A stretch of 64,000 nt of DNA from Zoogloea sp. LCSB751 (GTDB lineage Bacteria; Pseudomonadota; Gammaproteobacteria; Burkholderiales; Rhodocyclaceae), in the NCBI RefSeq assembly GCF_002028455.1, contig NZ_MWUM01000003.1, positions 186,001-250,000 of the forward strand, read 5' to 3'. Below the pieces are notes generated by a model. The model ran no database searches and had not been told where the DNA came from. It saw nothing but the letters and a program-made list of their open reading frames with translations. This document shows positions 41,082 through 51,171 of this stretch, in pieces. The first letter of the stretch is position 1. Each line of letters starts with the position of its first letter. A program made the translations under genes and the position numbers.

Positions 41082-42392
41082 CTACGCTACGTAAATCTTG
41101 CTGCCTTCACGCTGTACGTCCTGCGGAACAAGGCATTTCTTATGTTCGATATGGAATGCGAACTCGTCGCCAAAGTGCTTGATGAAACTTTGCACCGGCA
41201 TCGAGGCTGCATCGCCCAAAGCACAAATCGTCCGGCCCATGATGTTCGCCGTGACGCTATTCAGAAGATCCAGATCATCCGGTCGGCCAAGACCATTCTC
41301 GATTCGATGGACGACCCGATAGAGCCAACCCGTACCCTCCCGGCACGGGGTGCACTGACCGCAGGACTCTTCGAAGTAGAAGTAGGACAGACGCTCCAGC
41401 GCCTTGACCATGCAGGTTGATTCGTCCATCACGATTACCGCACCGGAGCCCAGCATCGATCCCGCCTTGGAAATCGAGTCGTAGTCCATCGTGCAATCCA
41501 TCATGACCGATGCCGGCAGAACCGGAGCCGAGGAGCCGCCCGGAATCACAGCCTTGAGCTTGCGACCGCCACGAACCCCGCCAGCCATTTCCAACAGATC
41601 TGCGAACGGCGTACCCAGAGGGATCTCGTAAGTCCCCGGCTTATTCACGTGACCGGAAATGGAGAACAGCTTGGTACCGCCATTATTCGGCTTGCCTAGC
41701 GCCAGGAACGCATCGCCACCTTCACGAATGATGTAGGGAATGGACGCGAAGGTCTCGGTGTTATTGATGGTCGTGGGCTTGCCATAGAGACCAAAGCTCG
41801 CTGGGAAAGGTGGCTTGAAGCGCGGCTGCCCCTTCTTCCCTTCGATGGACTCCAGCAACGCGGTTTCCTCACCACAAATGTAGGCACCGTAGCCGTGGTG
41901 AGCAAACAACTCGAAACTGAAATCGGAACCCAGAATGTTCTTGCCCAGAAGGCCGGCGTCGCGCGCCTCCTGCAGCGCCTCTTCGAAGCGGGTGTAGATC
42001 TCGAAGATCTCGCCGTGAATGTAGTTGTAGCCCCGCTCGCAACCCATTGCATAGCCGGCGATGATCATTCCCTCGATCACGGAATGCGGGTTGTAGCGAA
42101 GGATATCCCTATCCTTGAACGTGCCCGGCTCACCTTCATCGGAATTACAGGCCAGATACTTAGCACCGGGGAAAGCTCTCGGCATGAAGCTCCACTTCAA
42201 GCCGGTTGGAAAGCCCGCGCCTCCCCGCCCGCGCAGGGATGACTTCTTCACTTCACCGATGATGGTGTCGGCCGGAATCTTCTCGGCAATGATCTTTCTC
42301 AGCGCTTCGTAGCCGCCACGCTGGATGTAATCAGCCAGATGCCAAGTACGGTCACCGTCGAGACCGGAAAGAATAATTCCTTGAGAACTCAT
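41082..42392 (-). CDS. nuoF: NADH-quinone oxidoreductase subunit F (NADH- and FMN-binding)
   Basis: 436 aa from the ATG at 42392, which overlaps the nuoE stop as ATGA; an upstream in-frame ATG inside nuoE is rejected. FMN/NADH fold: [19 protein letters not shown] and [18 protein letters not shown]; the N3 [4Fe-4S] ligands are in [15 protein letters not shown] and further downstream in TICALGDAA. Oxidises NADH and starts electron flow. Confidence 0.96.
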   Translation of the reverse strand: MSSQGIILSGLDGDRTWHLADYIQRGGYEALRKIIAEKIPADTIIGEVKKSSLRGRGGAGFPTGLKWSFMPRAFPGAKYLACNSDEGEPGTFKDRDILRYNPHSVIEGMIIAGYAMGCERGYNYIHGEIFEIYTRFEEALQEARDAGLLGKNILGSDFSFELFAHHGYGAYICGEETALLESIEGKKGQPRFKPPFPASFGLYGKPTTINNTETFASIPYIIREGGDAFLALGKPNNGGTKLFSISGHVNKPGTYEIPLGTPFADLLEMAGGVRGGRKLKAVIPGGSSAPVLPASVMMDCTMDYDSISKAGSMLGSGAVIVMDESTCMVKALERLSYFYFEESCGQCTPCREGTGWLYRVVHRIENGLGRPDDLDLLNSVTANIMGRTICALGDAASMPVQSFIKHFGDEFAFHIEHKKCLVPQDVQREGSKIYVA

Positions 42393-42874
42393 TTTTTCAG
42401 ATCTTCGAGCAATTGATCGATTTTCTCTTCCGTCATCCAGCTGCACATATGGTGATTGTTCACCAACAGCACAGGCGCGTCACCACACGCCCCCATGCAC
42501 TCACCCTCCTTGAGAGTGAATTTGCCGTCGGAGGTGGTCTCGTTGAAGTCGATACCAAGACGTTTCTTGATGTGTTCCGCGGCATGCACACCACCGGACA
42601 GCGCACAGGGCAGATTGGTACAAACCGTGATCTTTCGCGCACCGACCGGAGCCAGGTCATACATGTTGTAGAAGCTGGCTACCTCATAGACGGCAATTGC
42701 CGGCATTTCGAGGTACTTAGCCACGAACTCGATGGTTTCGCTGGACAGCCAGCCCTTTTCTTCCTGCGCAATTCTGAGCGCTGACATAGAAGCGGACTGC
42801 TTTTGATCAGGAGGATACTTCGCGATCTCTCGATCAATTTTCTTCAAGGATTCCGGACTCAGCATTTTTTCCAT
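42389..42874 (-). CDS. nuoE: NADH-quinone oxidoreductase subunit E ([2Fe-2S])
   Basis: 161 aa. Thioredoxin-like [2Fe-2S] protein; ligands in [12 protein letters not shown] (CxxxxC) and [11 protein letters not shown] (CxxxC). It binds cluster N1a beside the flavin. The ATG at 42874 has no clear ribosome-binding site; an ATG three codons later has GGA five bases upstream and may be the true start. 58 bases after nuoD. Confidence 0.94.
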   Translation of the reverse strand: MEKMLSPESLKKIDREIAKYPPDQKQSASMSALRIAQEEKGWLSSETIEFVAKYLEMPAIAVYEVASFYNMYDLAPVGARKITVCTNLPCALSGGVHAAEHIKKRLGIDFNETTSDGKFTLKEGECMGACGDAPVLLVNNHHMCSWMTEEKIDQLLEDLKK

Positions 42875-42932
42875 CTACTGTCAGCAGAATTACGATATGA
42901 CCCAGGCAACCACGGATGCTCAGCCAGGTCGG

Positions 42933-44186
42933 TCAGCGGTCAACGTCACCAAACACGATATCCATCGTGCCGATGATTGCCACCACGTCTGCAATCATGT
43001 GCCCGCGGGACATTTCATCCATCGCGGAGAGGTGTGCAAAACCCGGCGAACGAAGCTTCAGACGATACGGCTTGTTCGCGCCGTCGGAAACGGCATACAC
43101 GCCGAACTCACCCTTGGGATGCTCGACCGGCGCATAAACCTCACCAGCCGGAACATGCATGCCTTCGGTAAACAGCTTGAAGTGGTGAATCAACTCCTCC
43201 ATGCTGCCCTTCATGCGCTCTCTGGAGGGCGGAGCCACTTTATGATTTCCAGAGATGACAGGACCGGGGTTTCTGCGCAGCCAGTCGATGCATTGCTTGA
43301 CAATGCGATTGGACTGTCGCATCTCTTCGATACGGCACAGATAGCGATCGTAGCAGTCCCCCTCGACGCCAACCGGAATATCGAAATCCAGCTGGTCATA
43401 CACCTCATACGGCTGCTTCTTGCGGATATCCCATTCGATACCGGAACCACGCAACATCACGCCGGAAAAACCGAGCGCCATCGCCTTTTCGGGAGAGACC
43501 ACACCGATACCAACCGTTCTTTGCTTCCAAATACGGTTATCGGTCAGCAACGTCTCGTATTCGTCAACGTATTTCGGAAAACGGCTGGTGAAGTCTTCCA
43601 GAAAATCCAGCAACGAGCCTTGCCGATTCTCGTTCAACTCTGCAACGGTCTTCGCACTCTTCCACTTGGACACCTCGTACTGCGGCATGCGATCCGGCAA
43701 ATCACGATAAACGCCGCCGGGCCGATAGTAAGCCGCGTGCATACGGGCACCAGACACCGCTTCGTAGGCATCCATCAGATCTTCACGCTCACGGAAGGTG
43801 TACAGCACCATGGTCATAGCGCCGATATCGAGGGCGTGGGTACCGACAGCAAGAAGGTGATTCAGAATCCGGGTAATTTCATCGAACATGACCCGGATAT
43901 ACTGAGCACGCAAAGGCACCTCAAGCCCGAGCAGACGCTCGATCGCCATGCAGTATGCGTGCTCGTTACACATCATCGACACATAGTCGAGACGATCCAT
44001 GTAGGGCACGGACTGCACCCAGGTCCGCGTCTCCGCAAGCTTCTCGGTACCACGGTGCAACAGGCCGATATGCGGATCCGCACGCTCAACGACTTCACCA
44101 TCGAGTTCAAGAACAAGTCGGAGCACACCGTGCGCGGATGGGTGCTGAGGACCGAAGTTGATAGTGTAATTGCGGATCTCAGCCAT
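42933..44186 (-). CDS. nuoD: NADH-quinone oxidoreductase subunit D
   Basis: 417 aa from the ATG at 44186 ([20 protein letters not shown], the normal family N-terminus), overlapping the end of nuoC by 8 bases. Two in-frame ATGs a few codons upstream are possible. Quinone-site residues in GPQHPSAHG, and the tyrosine region in [14 protein letters not shown]. Hydrogenase-like subunit that forms the quinone pocket with NuoB. Confidence 0.95.
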   Translation of the reverse strand: MAEIRNYTINFGPQHPSAHGVLRLVLELDGEVVERADPHIGLLHRGTEKLAETRTWVQSVPYMDRLDYVSMMCNEHAYCMAIERLLGLEVPLRAQYIRVMFDEITRILNHLLAVGTHALDIGAMTMVLYTFREREDLMDAYEAVSGARMHAAYYRPGGVYRDLPDRMPQYEVSKWKSAKTVAELNENRQGSLLDFLEDFTSRFPKYVDEYETLLTDNRIWKQRTVGIGVVSPEKAMALGFSGVMLRGSGIEWDIRKKQPYEVYDQLDFDIPVGVEGDCYDRYLCRIEEMRQSNRIVKQCIDWLRRNPGPVISGNHKVAPPSRERMKGSMEELIHHFKLFTEGMHVPAGEVYAPVEHPKGEFGVYAVSDGANKPYRLKLRSPGFAHLSAMDEMSRGHMIADVVAIIGTMDIVFGDVDR

Positions 44187-44781
44187 TTCCGACATTCCCA
44201 TAGTTCTCGTCACGTACGATACGTGGCGTATTTTCCCGCGGCTCGATAGTAACCGGCTGATAGACTACTCGCCCAAGTTCCTGGTCGTAGCGCATTTCCA
44301 CATACCCTGTAACGGGGAAATCCTTGCGGAAGGGATAACCGACAAAACCATAGTCGGTAAGAATGCGGCGCAAGTCAGGATGACCCACAAAGGTGATGCC
44401 GAACAAATCAAAGGCTTCCCGCTCGAACCAATTTGCACTGGGCCACAACTCAACCAGCGAAGAGAGGACGGGGAAAGAGTCGTCGTCGGCAAATGTCCTC
44501 AAGCGAAGCCGCTGGTTATTGCCAAGGGAAAGAAGATGGACCGAAACGGCAAAACGCGCAGAAATTTCGGCACCGGAGAAGGATGAATAATCCAGCCCGG
44601 TCAGATCGACCAGTTGCTCAAAGCGAAAATCGGGCTCATCCCGAAGTGCTTGGGCAACGGCCAAATAATCGGAAGCAGCCACAACCACCGTTACCTCATT
44701 GCGGGCAACGACGATCTCTTTCAGCTGCTCACCAAATCTGTTTGCCAGAGACTGGCTGAGATGCTCAAGTTTCTCACTCAT
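44179..44781 (-). CDS. nuoC: NADH-quinone oxidoreductase subunit C
   Basis: 200 aa from the ATG at 44781 ([10 protein letters not shown]); a TTG directly after the nuoB stop is a weaker option. FERE-type core: [57 protein letters not shown] is diagnostic. Structural peripheral-arm subunit, separate from NuoD here rather than fused as in E. coli. Confidence 0.95.
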   Translation of the reverse strand: MSEKLEHLSQSLANRFGEQLKEIVVARNEVTVVVAASDYLAVAQALRDEPDFRFEQLVDLTGLDYSSFSGAEISARFAVSVHLLSLGNNQRLRLRTFADDDSFPVLSSLVELWPSANWFEREAFDLFGITFVGHPDLRRILTDYGFVGYPFRKDFPVTGYVEMRYDQELGRVVYQPVTIEPRENTPRIVRDENYGNVGNG

Positions 44782-44793
44782 GATGGTCGGCAA

Positions 44794-45270
44794 TCAGCGA
44801 GCAATCGTGCAGTCGCGCTTGATCTTGTTCTGCAGCTGAACAATCCCGTAAAGCAGCGCTTCCGCGGTAGGAGGACACCCGGGCACATAGACATCGACCG
44901 GAACGATGCGATCGCAACCGCGGACCACTGAGTATGAATAATGGTAGTAGCCACCACCATTCGCACACGACCCCATGGAAATCACCCAGCGCGGCTCAGA
45001 CATCTGGTCGTAGACCTTGCGTAGCGCAGGCGCCATCTTGTTGCACAGGGTGCCCGCAACAATCATCAGATCGGACTGGCGTGGGCTGGGGCGAAACACG
45101 ACCCCAAAGCGATCCAAGTCATACCGGGAACATCCGGCGTGAATCATCTCCACCGCACAGCAAGCGAGACCGAAGGTCATCGGCCACAGGGAACCCGTGC
45201 GAGTCCAGTTGATTACCGTATCAAGCGAAGTGGTTACAAACCCTTCCTTGAAGACACCTTCGATACTCAT
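44794..45270 (-). CDS. nuoB: NADH-quinone oxidoreductase subunit B (N2 cluster)
   Basis: 158 aa from the ATG at 45270 (GAAGG seven bases upstream), preferred to a GTG two codons earlier. The N2 [4Fe-4S] ligands are the adjacent cysteines in [12 protein letters not shown] plus cysteines in [12 protein letters not shown] and [14 protein letters not shown]. It delivers electrons to quinone. Confidence 0.96.
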   Translation of the reverse strand: MSIEGVFKEGFVTTSLDTVINWTRTGSLWPMTFGLACCAVEMIHAGCSRYDLDRFGVVFRPSPRQSDLMIVAGTLCNKMAPALRKVYDQMSEPRWVISMGSCANGGGYYHYSYSVVRGCDRIVPVDVYVPGCPPTAEALLYGIVQLQNKIKRDCTIAR

Positions 45271-45316
45271 AGACACCCTTCAAGCAACAATTCACCGCCC
45301 AAGGCAACCGGACAAT

Positions 45317-45691
45317 TTATTCCCAGTCAAGCGCACCCTTTTTCCAGACATACACATAGCCCAGAAGAAGAATACCCAGAAAGACGATCATCTCGAAGAA
45401 CCCGAAAAGCCGGATACTTTCACTTGCCGCAATTTCCCGCAGAATGGTTGCCCACGGAAAAAGGAATGCGATTTCGAGATCAAACAGAATGAAAAGAATC
45501 GCCAGAAGATAGTAACGCACGTCAAACTTGATACGCGCATCTTCAAATGGCTCAAAGCCGCACTCAAAGGGAGAGAGCTTTTCTGCGTCAGGCTTACTGG
45601 GACCGAGAACCCAGCCTGCGACTATAGGAATCAAACCAAAGGCAGCCGCAAACAGGATAAAAACAAGAACTGGAAAATATACTTCCAACAT
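45317..45691 (-). CDS. nuoA: NADH-quinone oxidoreductase subunit A, first gene of nuo
   Basis: 124 aa from the ATG at 45691 with GGGGAG six bases upstream. Three helices; [43 protein letters not shown] is the conserved loop and second helix. Follows tRNA-Leu and its hairpin by about 50 bases, so nuo may start from a promoter in that gap or by read-through from tpiA-secG-tRNA. Confidence 0.96.
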   Translation of the reverse strand: MLEVYFPVLVFILFAAAFGLIPIVAGWVLGPSKPDAEKLSPFECGFEPFEDARIKFDVRYYLLAILFILFDLEIAFLFPWATILREIAASESIRLFGFFEMIVFLGILLLGYVYVWKKGALDWE

Positions 45692-45741
45692 ACCTGACTC
45701 CCCGCAACCGCAAGCAGTTATTAGCCCCGCCTGCAAGCAAA

Positions 45742-45759
45742 CGCCCGCATTCGCGGGCG
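45742..45759 (-). terminator. Hairpin after tRNA-Leu
   Basis: Perfect 7-bp stem CGCCCGC/GCGGGCG with a 4-base loop, followed on the - strand by TTTGCTTG. Probably a partial terminator separating tRNA maturation from the nuo transcript. Confidence 0.6.
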
Positions 45760-45773
45760 ACAAGCTTAATCTA

Positions 45774-45858
45774 TGGTGCCGACGATGAGACTCGAACTCA
45801 TACGGCTTTCGCCACTACCCCCTCAAGATAGCGTGTCTACCAATTTCACCACGTCGGC
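45774..45858 (-). tRNA. tRNA-Leu, anticodon GAG
   Basis: 85 bases with CCA encoded. Acceptor stem GCCGACG/CGTCGGC pairs perfectly; the anticodon loop TTGAGGG sits on a CTATC/GGTAG stem; a long variable arm typical of leucine tRNA (GGCGAAAGCC) and the T-arm GAGTTCGAGTCTC are present. It lies between secG and nuoA, the usual place in betaproteobacteria. Reads CUC/CUU codons. Confidence 0.96.
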
Positions 45859-45920
45859 CTGTTCGTTTGACGCCAGAAATTATAAGGCAATCGCCCCCTT
45901 GCGCCAAGCATTACTTTAAT

Positions 45921-46271
45921 TTATCGAGGAATGTCCTTGGACTTGGAATCCTGATTTTCACCCACTGCAGGCACCACGGGAACAGTTGCAGGCACAGCCC
46001 CCTCCATAACACTCTTCGATTCAGGCGCCTTTTGCCCCGCGAGATAACTGAGACTCAAGCTGGTGACAAAGAAAACGGCCGCAAGAGCGGCTGTAGTGCG
46101 ACTCAGGAAATTGGCCGAACCGGATGACCCAAAGAGACTCCCCGACGCACCGCTGCCGAACGCAGCCCCCATATCAGCCCCTTTGCCATGCTGCATAAGC
46201 ACCAGCCCGATCACACCAAGACCGGCCAGAACATGCACAACGAGTACAACCGAAAAAACGACACTACTCAT
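45921..46271 (-). CDS. secG: Preprotein translocase subunit SecG
   Basis: 116 aa from the ATG at 46271 (GGGAG six bases upstream). Two membrane helices: SSVVFSVVLVVHVLAGLGVIGLVLMQ and TTAALAAVFFVTSLSLSYLAG, joined by the glycine-rich HGKGADMGAAFGSGASGSLFGSSG loop that identifies SecG. A soluble Pro/Val-rich tail of about 35 residues follows. It aids SecYEG in protein export. 21 bases after tpiA. Confidence 0.94.
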   Translation of the reverse strand: MSSVVFSVVLVVHVLAGLGVIGLVLMQHGKGADMGAAFGSGASGSLFGSSGSANFLSRTTAALAAVFFVTSLSLSYLAGQKAPESKSVMEGAVPATVPVVPAVGENQDSKSKDIPR

Positions 46272-46292
46272 CAAAATCTCCCGCAAGAAAAC

Positions 46293-47051
46293 CTATGCCG
46301 CGACCACTGCCGCAGCACGACAAATTCCCGAAAACCCTGCAGCAGCCAAGGACGCACCACCAACCAGCGCGCCATCAATATCCGGCTGCGCAAACAACTC
46401 GGACGCGTTGTCTGCCGTGACGCTGCCACCGTAAAGAATACGCACCTCCGACGACGCCACTTGAGCCGACTCAAGACGCGCACGAATGAAACGATGCATA
46501 GCCTGAGCTTGATCCGGCGACGCAACTCGTCCCGTTCCGATCGCCCAAATCGGCTCGTACGCCAGCGTTAGCTGAGCCGCGACATCCGCCCCCAAGCCAG
46601 ACACGACACTATCGACCTGACCACCCACGACCAATTCAGCGTTTCCAGCCTCACGCTGCGCCAGGGTTTCGCCGACGCACAAAATGGGCTTCAGACCAAA
46701 CTCAAGCGCAGCCCGAACCTTGGCGAGCACGGTCTCGTCGGTCTCACCAAACAGCGTGCGACGTTCTGAATGCCCCACTATCACCCAAGCACAACCAAGA
46801 TCAACCAACATGGCAGGGCTCACCTCACCGGTATAGGCCCCTGCCTCGAACGAGCTTACGTTTTGCGCACCCAACGCAATCCCGGCTTCAGACAAGACCC
46901 GCCCAACCTGATCTAGATACGGAAAAGGCGGACACACAGCCACCTCGACCGCCTCACTCCGCGCCTCTTCCAGCAGAGCGGAAAGGAGCACATCATTCCG
47001 GGCTCGGTTGCCATTCATCTTCCAGTTGCCGACTACGAGTTTTTTCCTCAC
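46293..47051 (-). CDS. tpiA: Triosephosphate isomerase
   Basis: 252 aa from a GTG at 47051 (RKKLVVGNWKMNG immediately follows); there is no ATG at the expected position. Catalytic lysine in NWKMNG, histidine in WVIVGHSERR, glutamate in LAYEPIWAIGTG, phosphate loop ILYGGSV and GALVGGASL. Interconverts dihydroxyacetone phosphate and glyceraldehyde 3-phosphate. It lies just after the pst terminator, so must have its own promoter in the 50-odd bases between. Confidence 0.95.
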   Translation of the reverse strand: MRKKLVVGNWKMNGNRARNDVLLSALLEEARSEAVEVAVCPPFPYLDQVGRVLSEAGIALGAQNVSSFEAGAYTGEVSPAMLVDLGCAWVIVGHSERRTLFGETDETVLAKVRAALEFGLKPILCVGETLAQREAGNAELVVGGQVDSVVSGLGADVAAQLTLAYEPIWAIGTGRVASPDQAQAMHRFIRARLESAQVASSEVRILYGGSVTADNASELFAQPDIDGALVGGASLAAAGFSGICRAAAVVAA

Positions 47052-47103
47052 CACTGGCACCAGGCTAAATTTTTCGATTCTATCGTCACGACATCGAAAC
47101 GTC

Positions 47104-47127
47104 AAAAAGGCCGGCATGAGCCGGCCT
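47104..47127 (-). terminator. Rho-independent terminator of the pst operon
   Basis: Perfect 8-bp stem AGGCCGGC/GCCGGCCT (47108-47115 with 47120-47127), 4-base loop, then TTTTT on the - strand. 27 bases after the pstB stop. Confidence 0.88.
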
Positions 47128-47154
47128 AGAAATCGTGGCGACTACTCGGAACGA

Positions 47155-47994
47155 TCAGCCGAACCGACCAGTGATGTAATCCTCTGTTTCCTTGCGCTTG
47201 GGCTTGATGAAGATTTCATCAGTCAAGCCAAACTCAACCAGTTCTCCGAGGTACATGTAAGCGGTATAGTCCGAAACACGGGCGGCCTGTTGCATGTTGT
47301 GCGTAACGATTGCGATGGTGTACTCACTTTTTAGCTCATGCACCAACTCCTCGACCTTGGCGGTAGAGATTGGATCCAGCGCTGATGTGGGCTCATCGAG
47401 AAGGAGCACCTCAGGCTTCACCGCCACACCTCGCGCGATGCACAAGCGCTGCTGCTGACCGCCCGACAAGGACAGACCACTCTGATTGAGCTTCCCCTTG
47501 ACCTCATCCCACAGCGCAGCCTTGCGCAGCGCCCACTCGACACGATTGTCCATGTCGGCCCGCGACAGACTTTCATACAGACGAACACCAAAGGCGATAT
47601 TCTCGTAGATCGACATGGGGAAAGGGGTCGGCTTCTGAAATACCATTCCGACCTTGGCCCGCAGAGCATTCACATCCTGACCGGAATCGAGCACATTCTT
47701 CCCGTTAAGAAGGATTTCACCGGTAGCCCGCTGCCCCGGGTACAGGTCGTACATCCGGTTCAACGTGCGGAGCAGCGTTGACTTGCCGCACCCCGACGGA
47801 CCGATGAAAGCCGTCACCATGCCTTCATGAATGTCTAGGTTGATATGCTTCAAGCCCTGGAACGAGCCATAGAAGAAGTCGAGATTACGGATACGGATCT
47901 TCGGAGACTGCTCCGAGCCCGTCGCCTGCGACGTCTGCTCGCCCCGCAACTGCGAGAAGGACATGTCACGCTTAGTAACTGCAGAAGATTGCAT
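47155..47994 (-). CDS. pstB: Phosphate ABC transporter ATP-binding protein
   Basis: 279 aa from the ATG at 47994 (AGGA eight bases upstream, ten bases after pstA). Walker [11 protein letters not shown]-loop [20 protein letters not shown], signature LSGGQQQR, Walker [15 protein letters not shown]-loop VTHNM. It has a longer N-terminal tail (about 30 residues) than E. coli PstB. Powers high-affinity phosphate import. No phoU follows, unlike in E. coli. Confidence 0.96.
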   Translation of the reverse strand: MQSSAVTKRDMSFSQLRGEQTSQATGSEQSPKIRIRNLDFFYGSFQGLKHINLDIHEGMVTAFIGPSGCGKSTLLRTLNRMYDLYPGQRATGEILLNGKNVLDSGQDVNALRAKVGMVFQKPTPFPMSIYENIAFGVRLYESLSRADMDNRVEWALRKAALWDEVKGKLNQSGLSLSGGQQQRLCIARGVAVKPEVLLLDEPTSALDPISTAKVEELVHELKSEYTIAIVTHNMQQAARVSDYTAYMYLGELVEFGLTDEIFIKPKRKETEDYITGRFG

Positions 47995-48004
47995 GATGAA
48001 TTTC

Positions 48005-48850
48005 CTAGATCTTTTTGCGGAACAAGGTACGAACGACAATGTTCAGGCACAGCACGCCGAAGGTAATGATGACGGCACCACCCCAGGCGAGTGAATTCCA
48101 GTTCTCGTAAGGACTCATGGCGAACTGAAAGATGACGACTGGCAGATTCGCCATCGGGCCATTCAAGTCCAGACTCGTAAACTGGTTGTTCAGGGCGGTG
48201 AACAACAGCGGCGCCGTTTCACCACTCACCCGCGCAAGCGCCAGCAGAATCCCAGTCAGAACACCCGCCTTTGCGGCACGCAAAACCACGTGCAAGACCA
48301 CCTTCCAACGCGGAGCGCCCAACGCAGCAGCCGCCTCGCGCAGACTGGCCGGTACGAGATTGAGCATATTCTCCGTCGTTCTCACCACAACAGGAATTGC
48401 AATCAAGGTCAGGGCCAACGAACCCGCCCAGCCGGAAAAGTGCTGCACCTGGGCGACGTACACCGTATAAATGAACACACCAATAACAATCGACGGCGCG
48501 GACAACAGGATGTCGTTAATGAAACGGGTCGCCGGTGCCAACCAGCCCTTGCGCCCATACTCGGACAGGTAGACACCCGCAAGGATACCAATCGGCGTCG
48601 CGATAAACGTGGCGGCGCCAACCATCATTGCGCTGCCGATGATGGCATTGGAAAGCCCCCCCTCGGACCCCGGCGCCGGGGTCGGCTGCGTAAACAGACT
48701 CAGACTCAAGGCGCCGACCCCCTTGTACAGCAACACAATCAGGATCCAAGCCAGAAAGCCCATTCCAACAGCCATCGCCAGCATCGAGAGCACCAACGCA
48801 ATCCGGTTGGTGCGCATGCGCTTCCGATAAAGAACAGACGAATCAATCAT
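48005..48850 (-). CDS. pstA: Phosphate ABC transporter permease PstA
   Basis: 281 aa, six helices. The binding-protein-dependent permease EAA-like loop is in [42 protein letters not shown]. Start ATG shares one base with the pstC stop (TGATG). Forms the transmembrane channel with PstC. Confidence 0.95.
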   Translation of the reverse strand: MIDSSVLYRKRMRTNRIALVLSMLAMAVGMGFLAWILIVLLYKGVGALSLSLFTQPTPAPGSEGGLSNAIIGSAMMVGAATFIATPIGILAGVYLSEYGRKGWLAPATRFINDILLSAPSIVIGVFIYTVYVAQVQHFSGWAGSLALTLIAIPVVVRTTENMLNLVPASLREAAAALGAPRWKVVLHVVLRAAKAGVLTGILLALARVSGETAPLLFTALNNQFTSLDLNGPMANLPVVIFQFAMSPYENWNSLAWGGAVIITFGVLCLNIVVRTLFRKKI

Positions 48851-49896
48851 CAGGTTTTCTCCCCTTCCATCCGGCCAAGACGCATCAGCAGCAGTTTGGA
48901 GAGCGCGAGCACGACGAAGGTCACAAAGAACAGAATGAGGCCGAGCTCAATCAGGGAGGCCACATGGAGGTCGGAAGATGCCTCAGCAAACTCGTTGGCC
49001 AATGTCGACGCAATGCTATTTCCGGCCTCGTATAGCGAGGGACTGATGCGGTGAGCATTGCCAATCACGAAGGTGACGGCCATCGTCTCGCCCAACGCTC
49101 GCCCCAATCCAAGCATTACCCCACCGATGACGCCAACACGGGTATAAGGCAGCACCACATTCCAGACCACCTCCCAAGTCGTTGCACCCAATCCATAAGC
49201 CGACTCCTTGAGAATCCCCGGCACCACTTCAAAAACGTCACGCATCACCGACGCGATAAACGGGATGACCATCACAGCAAGGATCAAGCCAGCCGAAAGT
49301 ATGCCAATGCCGTTTTTCGGCCCCTGAAACAAAGTCCCGACAAATGGAATATTTCCCAATGTCAGGGACAGGGCAGGCTGCACATAATCTGCAAACAGGG
49401 GAGCAAAGACAAACAAGCCCCACATGCCATAGATAATGCTAGGCACGGCGGCCAGCAGTTCCACTGCAACCCCAAGCGGGCTACGCAAGGCGGGGGGGCA
49501 CAATTCCGTCAAAAAAACGGCAATTCCGAAACTGACCGGAATCGCGACCACCAACGCAATAAGCGAGGTACTCAGTGTTCCATATACCGAAATAAGGCCA
49601 CCAAACTTATCGGTGACCGGATTCCATTCAGCACTAAACGGGAAGCCGAAACCAAACTCCTTGATCGCTGGCCACGCACCATAAAGCAAGGAACCAAGAA
49701 TCGCAGCCAGAATAGCGAGCACGGAAAACGCAAAAAAACGCGTCGTCTGGTGAAACAATGCGTCCTGAAAACGCTGGGCACGCATACGGTCTTTTGGCGG
49801 TTCTGGTTGCTTAACACAAAATGTGGCATCGGCAAGACCAGAAGGGCTGCCAGCCGAAGCACCGCCAGCGCCTAACACAGAGCTATGGGAAGACAT
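48850..49896 (-). CDS. pstC: Phosphate ABC transporter permease PstC
   Basis: 348 aa. A long hydrophilic N-terminus of about 50 residues (Ser/Gly/Ala-rich) precedes six helices; the permease loop is [56 protein letters not shown]. Lies 87 bases after pstS, with a hairpin in the gap that could lower its expression relative to the binding protein. Confidence 0.95.
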   Translation of the reverse strand: MSSHSSVLGAGGASAGSPSGLADATFCVKQPEPPKDRMRAQRFQDALFHQTTRFFAFSVLAILAAILGSLLYGAWPAIKEFGFGFPFSAEWNPVTDKFGGLISVYGTLSTSLIALVVAIPVSFGIAVFLTELCPPALRSPLGVAVELLAAVPSIIYGMWGLFVFAPLFADYVQPALSLTLGNIPFVGTLFQGPKNGIGILSAGLILAVMVIPFIASVMRDVFEVVPGILKESAYGLGATTWEVVWNVVLPYTRVGVIGGVMLGLGRALGETMAVTFVIGNAHRISPSLYEAGNSIASTLANEFAEASSDLHVASLIELGLILFFVTFVVLALSKLLLMRLGRMEGEKT

Positions 49897-49929
49897 TGCA
49901 GCTTACCGTTTTAAATCCAGCAAACGAAA

Positions 49930-49967
49930 CGGATGGATGAGCAACCGTCCAGTCGCCCACCCATCCG
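49930..49967 (-). terminator. Attenuating hairpin between pstS and pstC
   Basis: 10-bp stem with one G-U pair (49930-49939 with 49958-49967), large loop, then TTTCGTTTG on the - strand. A weak terminator here would give more PstS than membrane components, common for ABC importers. Confidence 0.5.
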
Positions 49968-49983
49968 GTCTAATTAGAACTGC

Positions 49984-51021
49984 TTACTTCCAAACAGGGT
50001 GACCCGACGCGTCCTTCAGGCTGGAGCGCCAAGCACCATCGATCTGCTTGACCAGCGCTGCGGGCAGCGCCACGTAATCCAGCTCTTCGGCAATTTTCTG
50101 GCCATTCTTGAAAGCCCAGTCGAAGAACTTCAGCACTTCCGCACCCTTTGCAGCATCCGCCTGAACCTTGTGCATCAGCACAAAGCTGGCACCCGTGATC
50201 GGCCAGCTAGTCTTGCCCGGCTGTTCGGTGAGGATTTCGCCGAAGCCAGGAACCTTGTTCCACTCAGCATAGGCCGCAGCAGCCTGGAAAGTCAGGTCAT
50301 CGGGCTGAACAAACTCACCTGCCTTGTTCTTGAGGGCCAGGTGAATCATCTTGTTCTTCTTGGCATAAGCGTACTCAACATAACCAATGCCACCCTTGAT
50401 GCGCTGAACGTAAGAGGCGACACCTTCATTCCCCTTGCCGCCCACGCCTTCGGGCCACTGAACGGCGGTCCCCATGCCAACCTTATCTTTCCACTCCACA
50501 CTCACCTTGGAAAGATAGTTGGTGAAAAGGAAAGTGGTACCGGAGCCATCCGCACGACGAACCACAGTGATGTTCTCGTCCGGCAGCTTCACGCCCGCGT
50601 TGAGGGCAACAATGGCAGGGTCGTTCCACTTCTTGATCTTGCCAAGATAGATATCGGCAAGCAGTGCGCCGGTCATCTTCATGCTGCCGGGAGCAACGCC
50701 ATCCAGGTTAACAACCGGAACCACACCACCGATCACAGCGGGAAACTGCACAAGGCCATCTTTATCTAGCTCTTCGGCCTTGAGCGGCATGTCCGACGCA
50801 CCGAAATCGACCGTCTTGGCCTTGATCTGCTTGATGCCGCCACCGGATCCAATGGACTGATAGTTCAGACCGACATTGGTCTTGGCCTTGTAGGCCTCAG
50901 CCCACTTGGAGTAAATGGGATACGGGAAGGTGGCGCCAGCGCCGGTGATATCGGCGGCCTGAACGACGGCTGCCCCCCCCAGAGCGACAACGAACGAACA
51001 GGCACGAACGAAACCTTGCAT
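49984..51021 (-). CDS. pstS: Periplasmic phosphate-binding protein PstS
   Basis: 345 aa from the ATG at 51021, chosen because GGAG lies six bases upstream; an ATG four codons earlier has no ribosome-binding site. Signal peptide to about residue 22 (VVALGGAAVVQA before ADITGAGATFP). Phosphate ligands in ITGAGATFPYPIY, SIGSGGG, DFGASDMPL and RRADGSGTTF. It binds periplasmic phosphate for the PstCAB importer and contributes to Pho signalling. Preceded by a Pho-box promoter. Confidence 0.96.
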   Translation of the reverse strand: MQGFVRACSFVVALGGAAVVQAADITGAGATFPYPIYSKWAEAYKAKTNVGLNYQSIGSGGGIKQIKAKTVDFGASDMPLKAEELDKDGLVQFPAVIGGVVPVVNLDGVAPGSMKMTGALLADIYLGKIKKWNDPAIVALNAGVKLPDENITVVRRADGSGTTFLFTNYLSKVSVEWKDKVGMGTAVQWPEGVGGKGNEGVASYVQRIKGGIGYVEYAYAKKNKMIHLALKNKAGEFVQPDDLTFQAAAAYAEWNKVPGFGEILTEQPGKTSWPITGASFVLMHKVQADAAKGAEVLKFFDWAFKNGQKIAEELDYVALPAALVKQIDGAWRSSLKDASGHPVWK

Positions 51022-51116
51022 GAAATTCTCCATCGTAGAGACGAACCGCTAAACAGCCGGTCATACACAAACCAACCGACCTAAAAGTACAAACAAGCCC
51101 TCTCAGGCCGGTTTGA

Positions 51117-51150
51117 ATTCTACGGTTGGAAAATTTCAGATTTGTGACAT
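51117..51150 (-). promoter_or_regulatory. Pho box and -10 of pstS
   Basis: On the - strand, 51150-51133 reads ATGTCACAAATCTGAAAT, 13 of 18 to the PhoB consensus (CTGTCAT-AAAT-CTGTCA-type direct repeats). Ten bases further on, TAGAAT at 51122-51117 is a 5-of-6 -10 box, the spacing expected when PhoB replaces the -35. About 95 bases upstream of the pstS ATG. Confidence 0.7.
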
Positions 51151-51171
51151 GTTGCGCCGCAACATGTCACA
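51143..51171 (-). terminator. Hairpin at the glmM stop, overlapping the Pho box
   Basis: Perfect 13-bp inverted repeat (51143-51155 with 51159-51171), 3-base loop. It contains the glmM TGA and the first half of the Pho box. Only a weak T-rich stretch follows on the - strand, so termination is possible but not certain. Confidence 0.55.

Noticed and set aside
51143..51171. CRP-type operator (TGTGA...TCACA)
   Set aside because: The half-sites are 19 bases apart rather than 6; the structure is better read as a hairpin plus Pho box.
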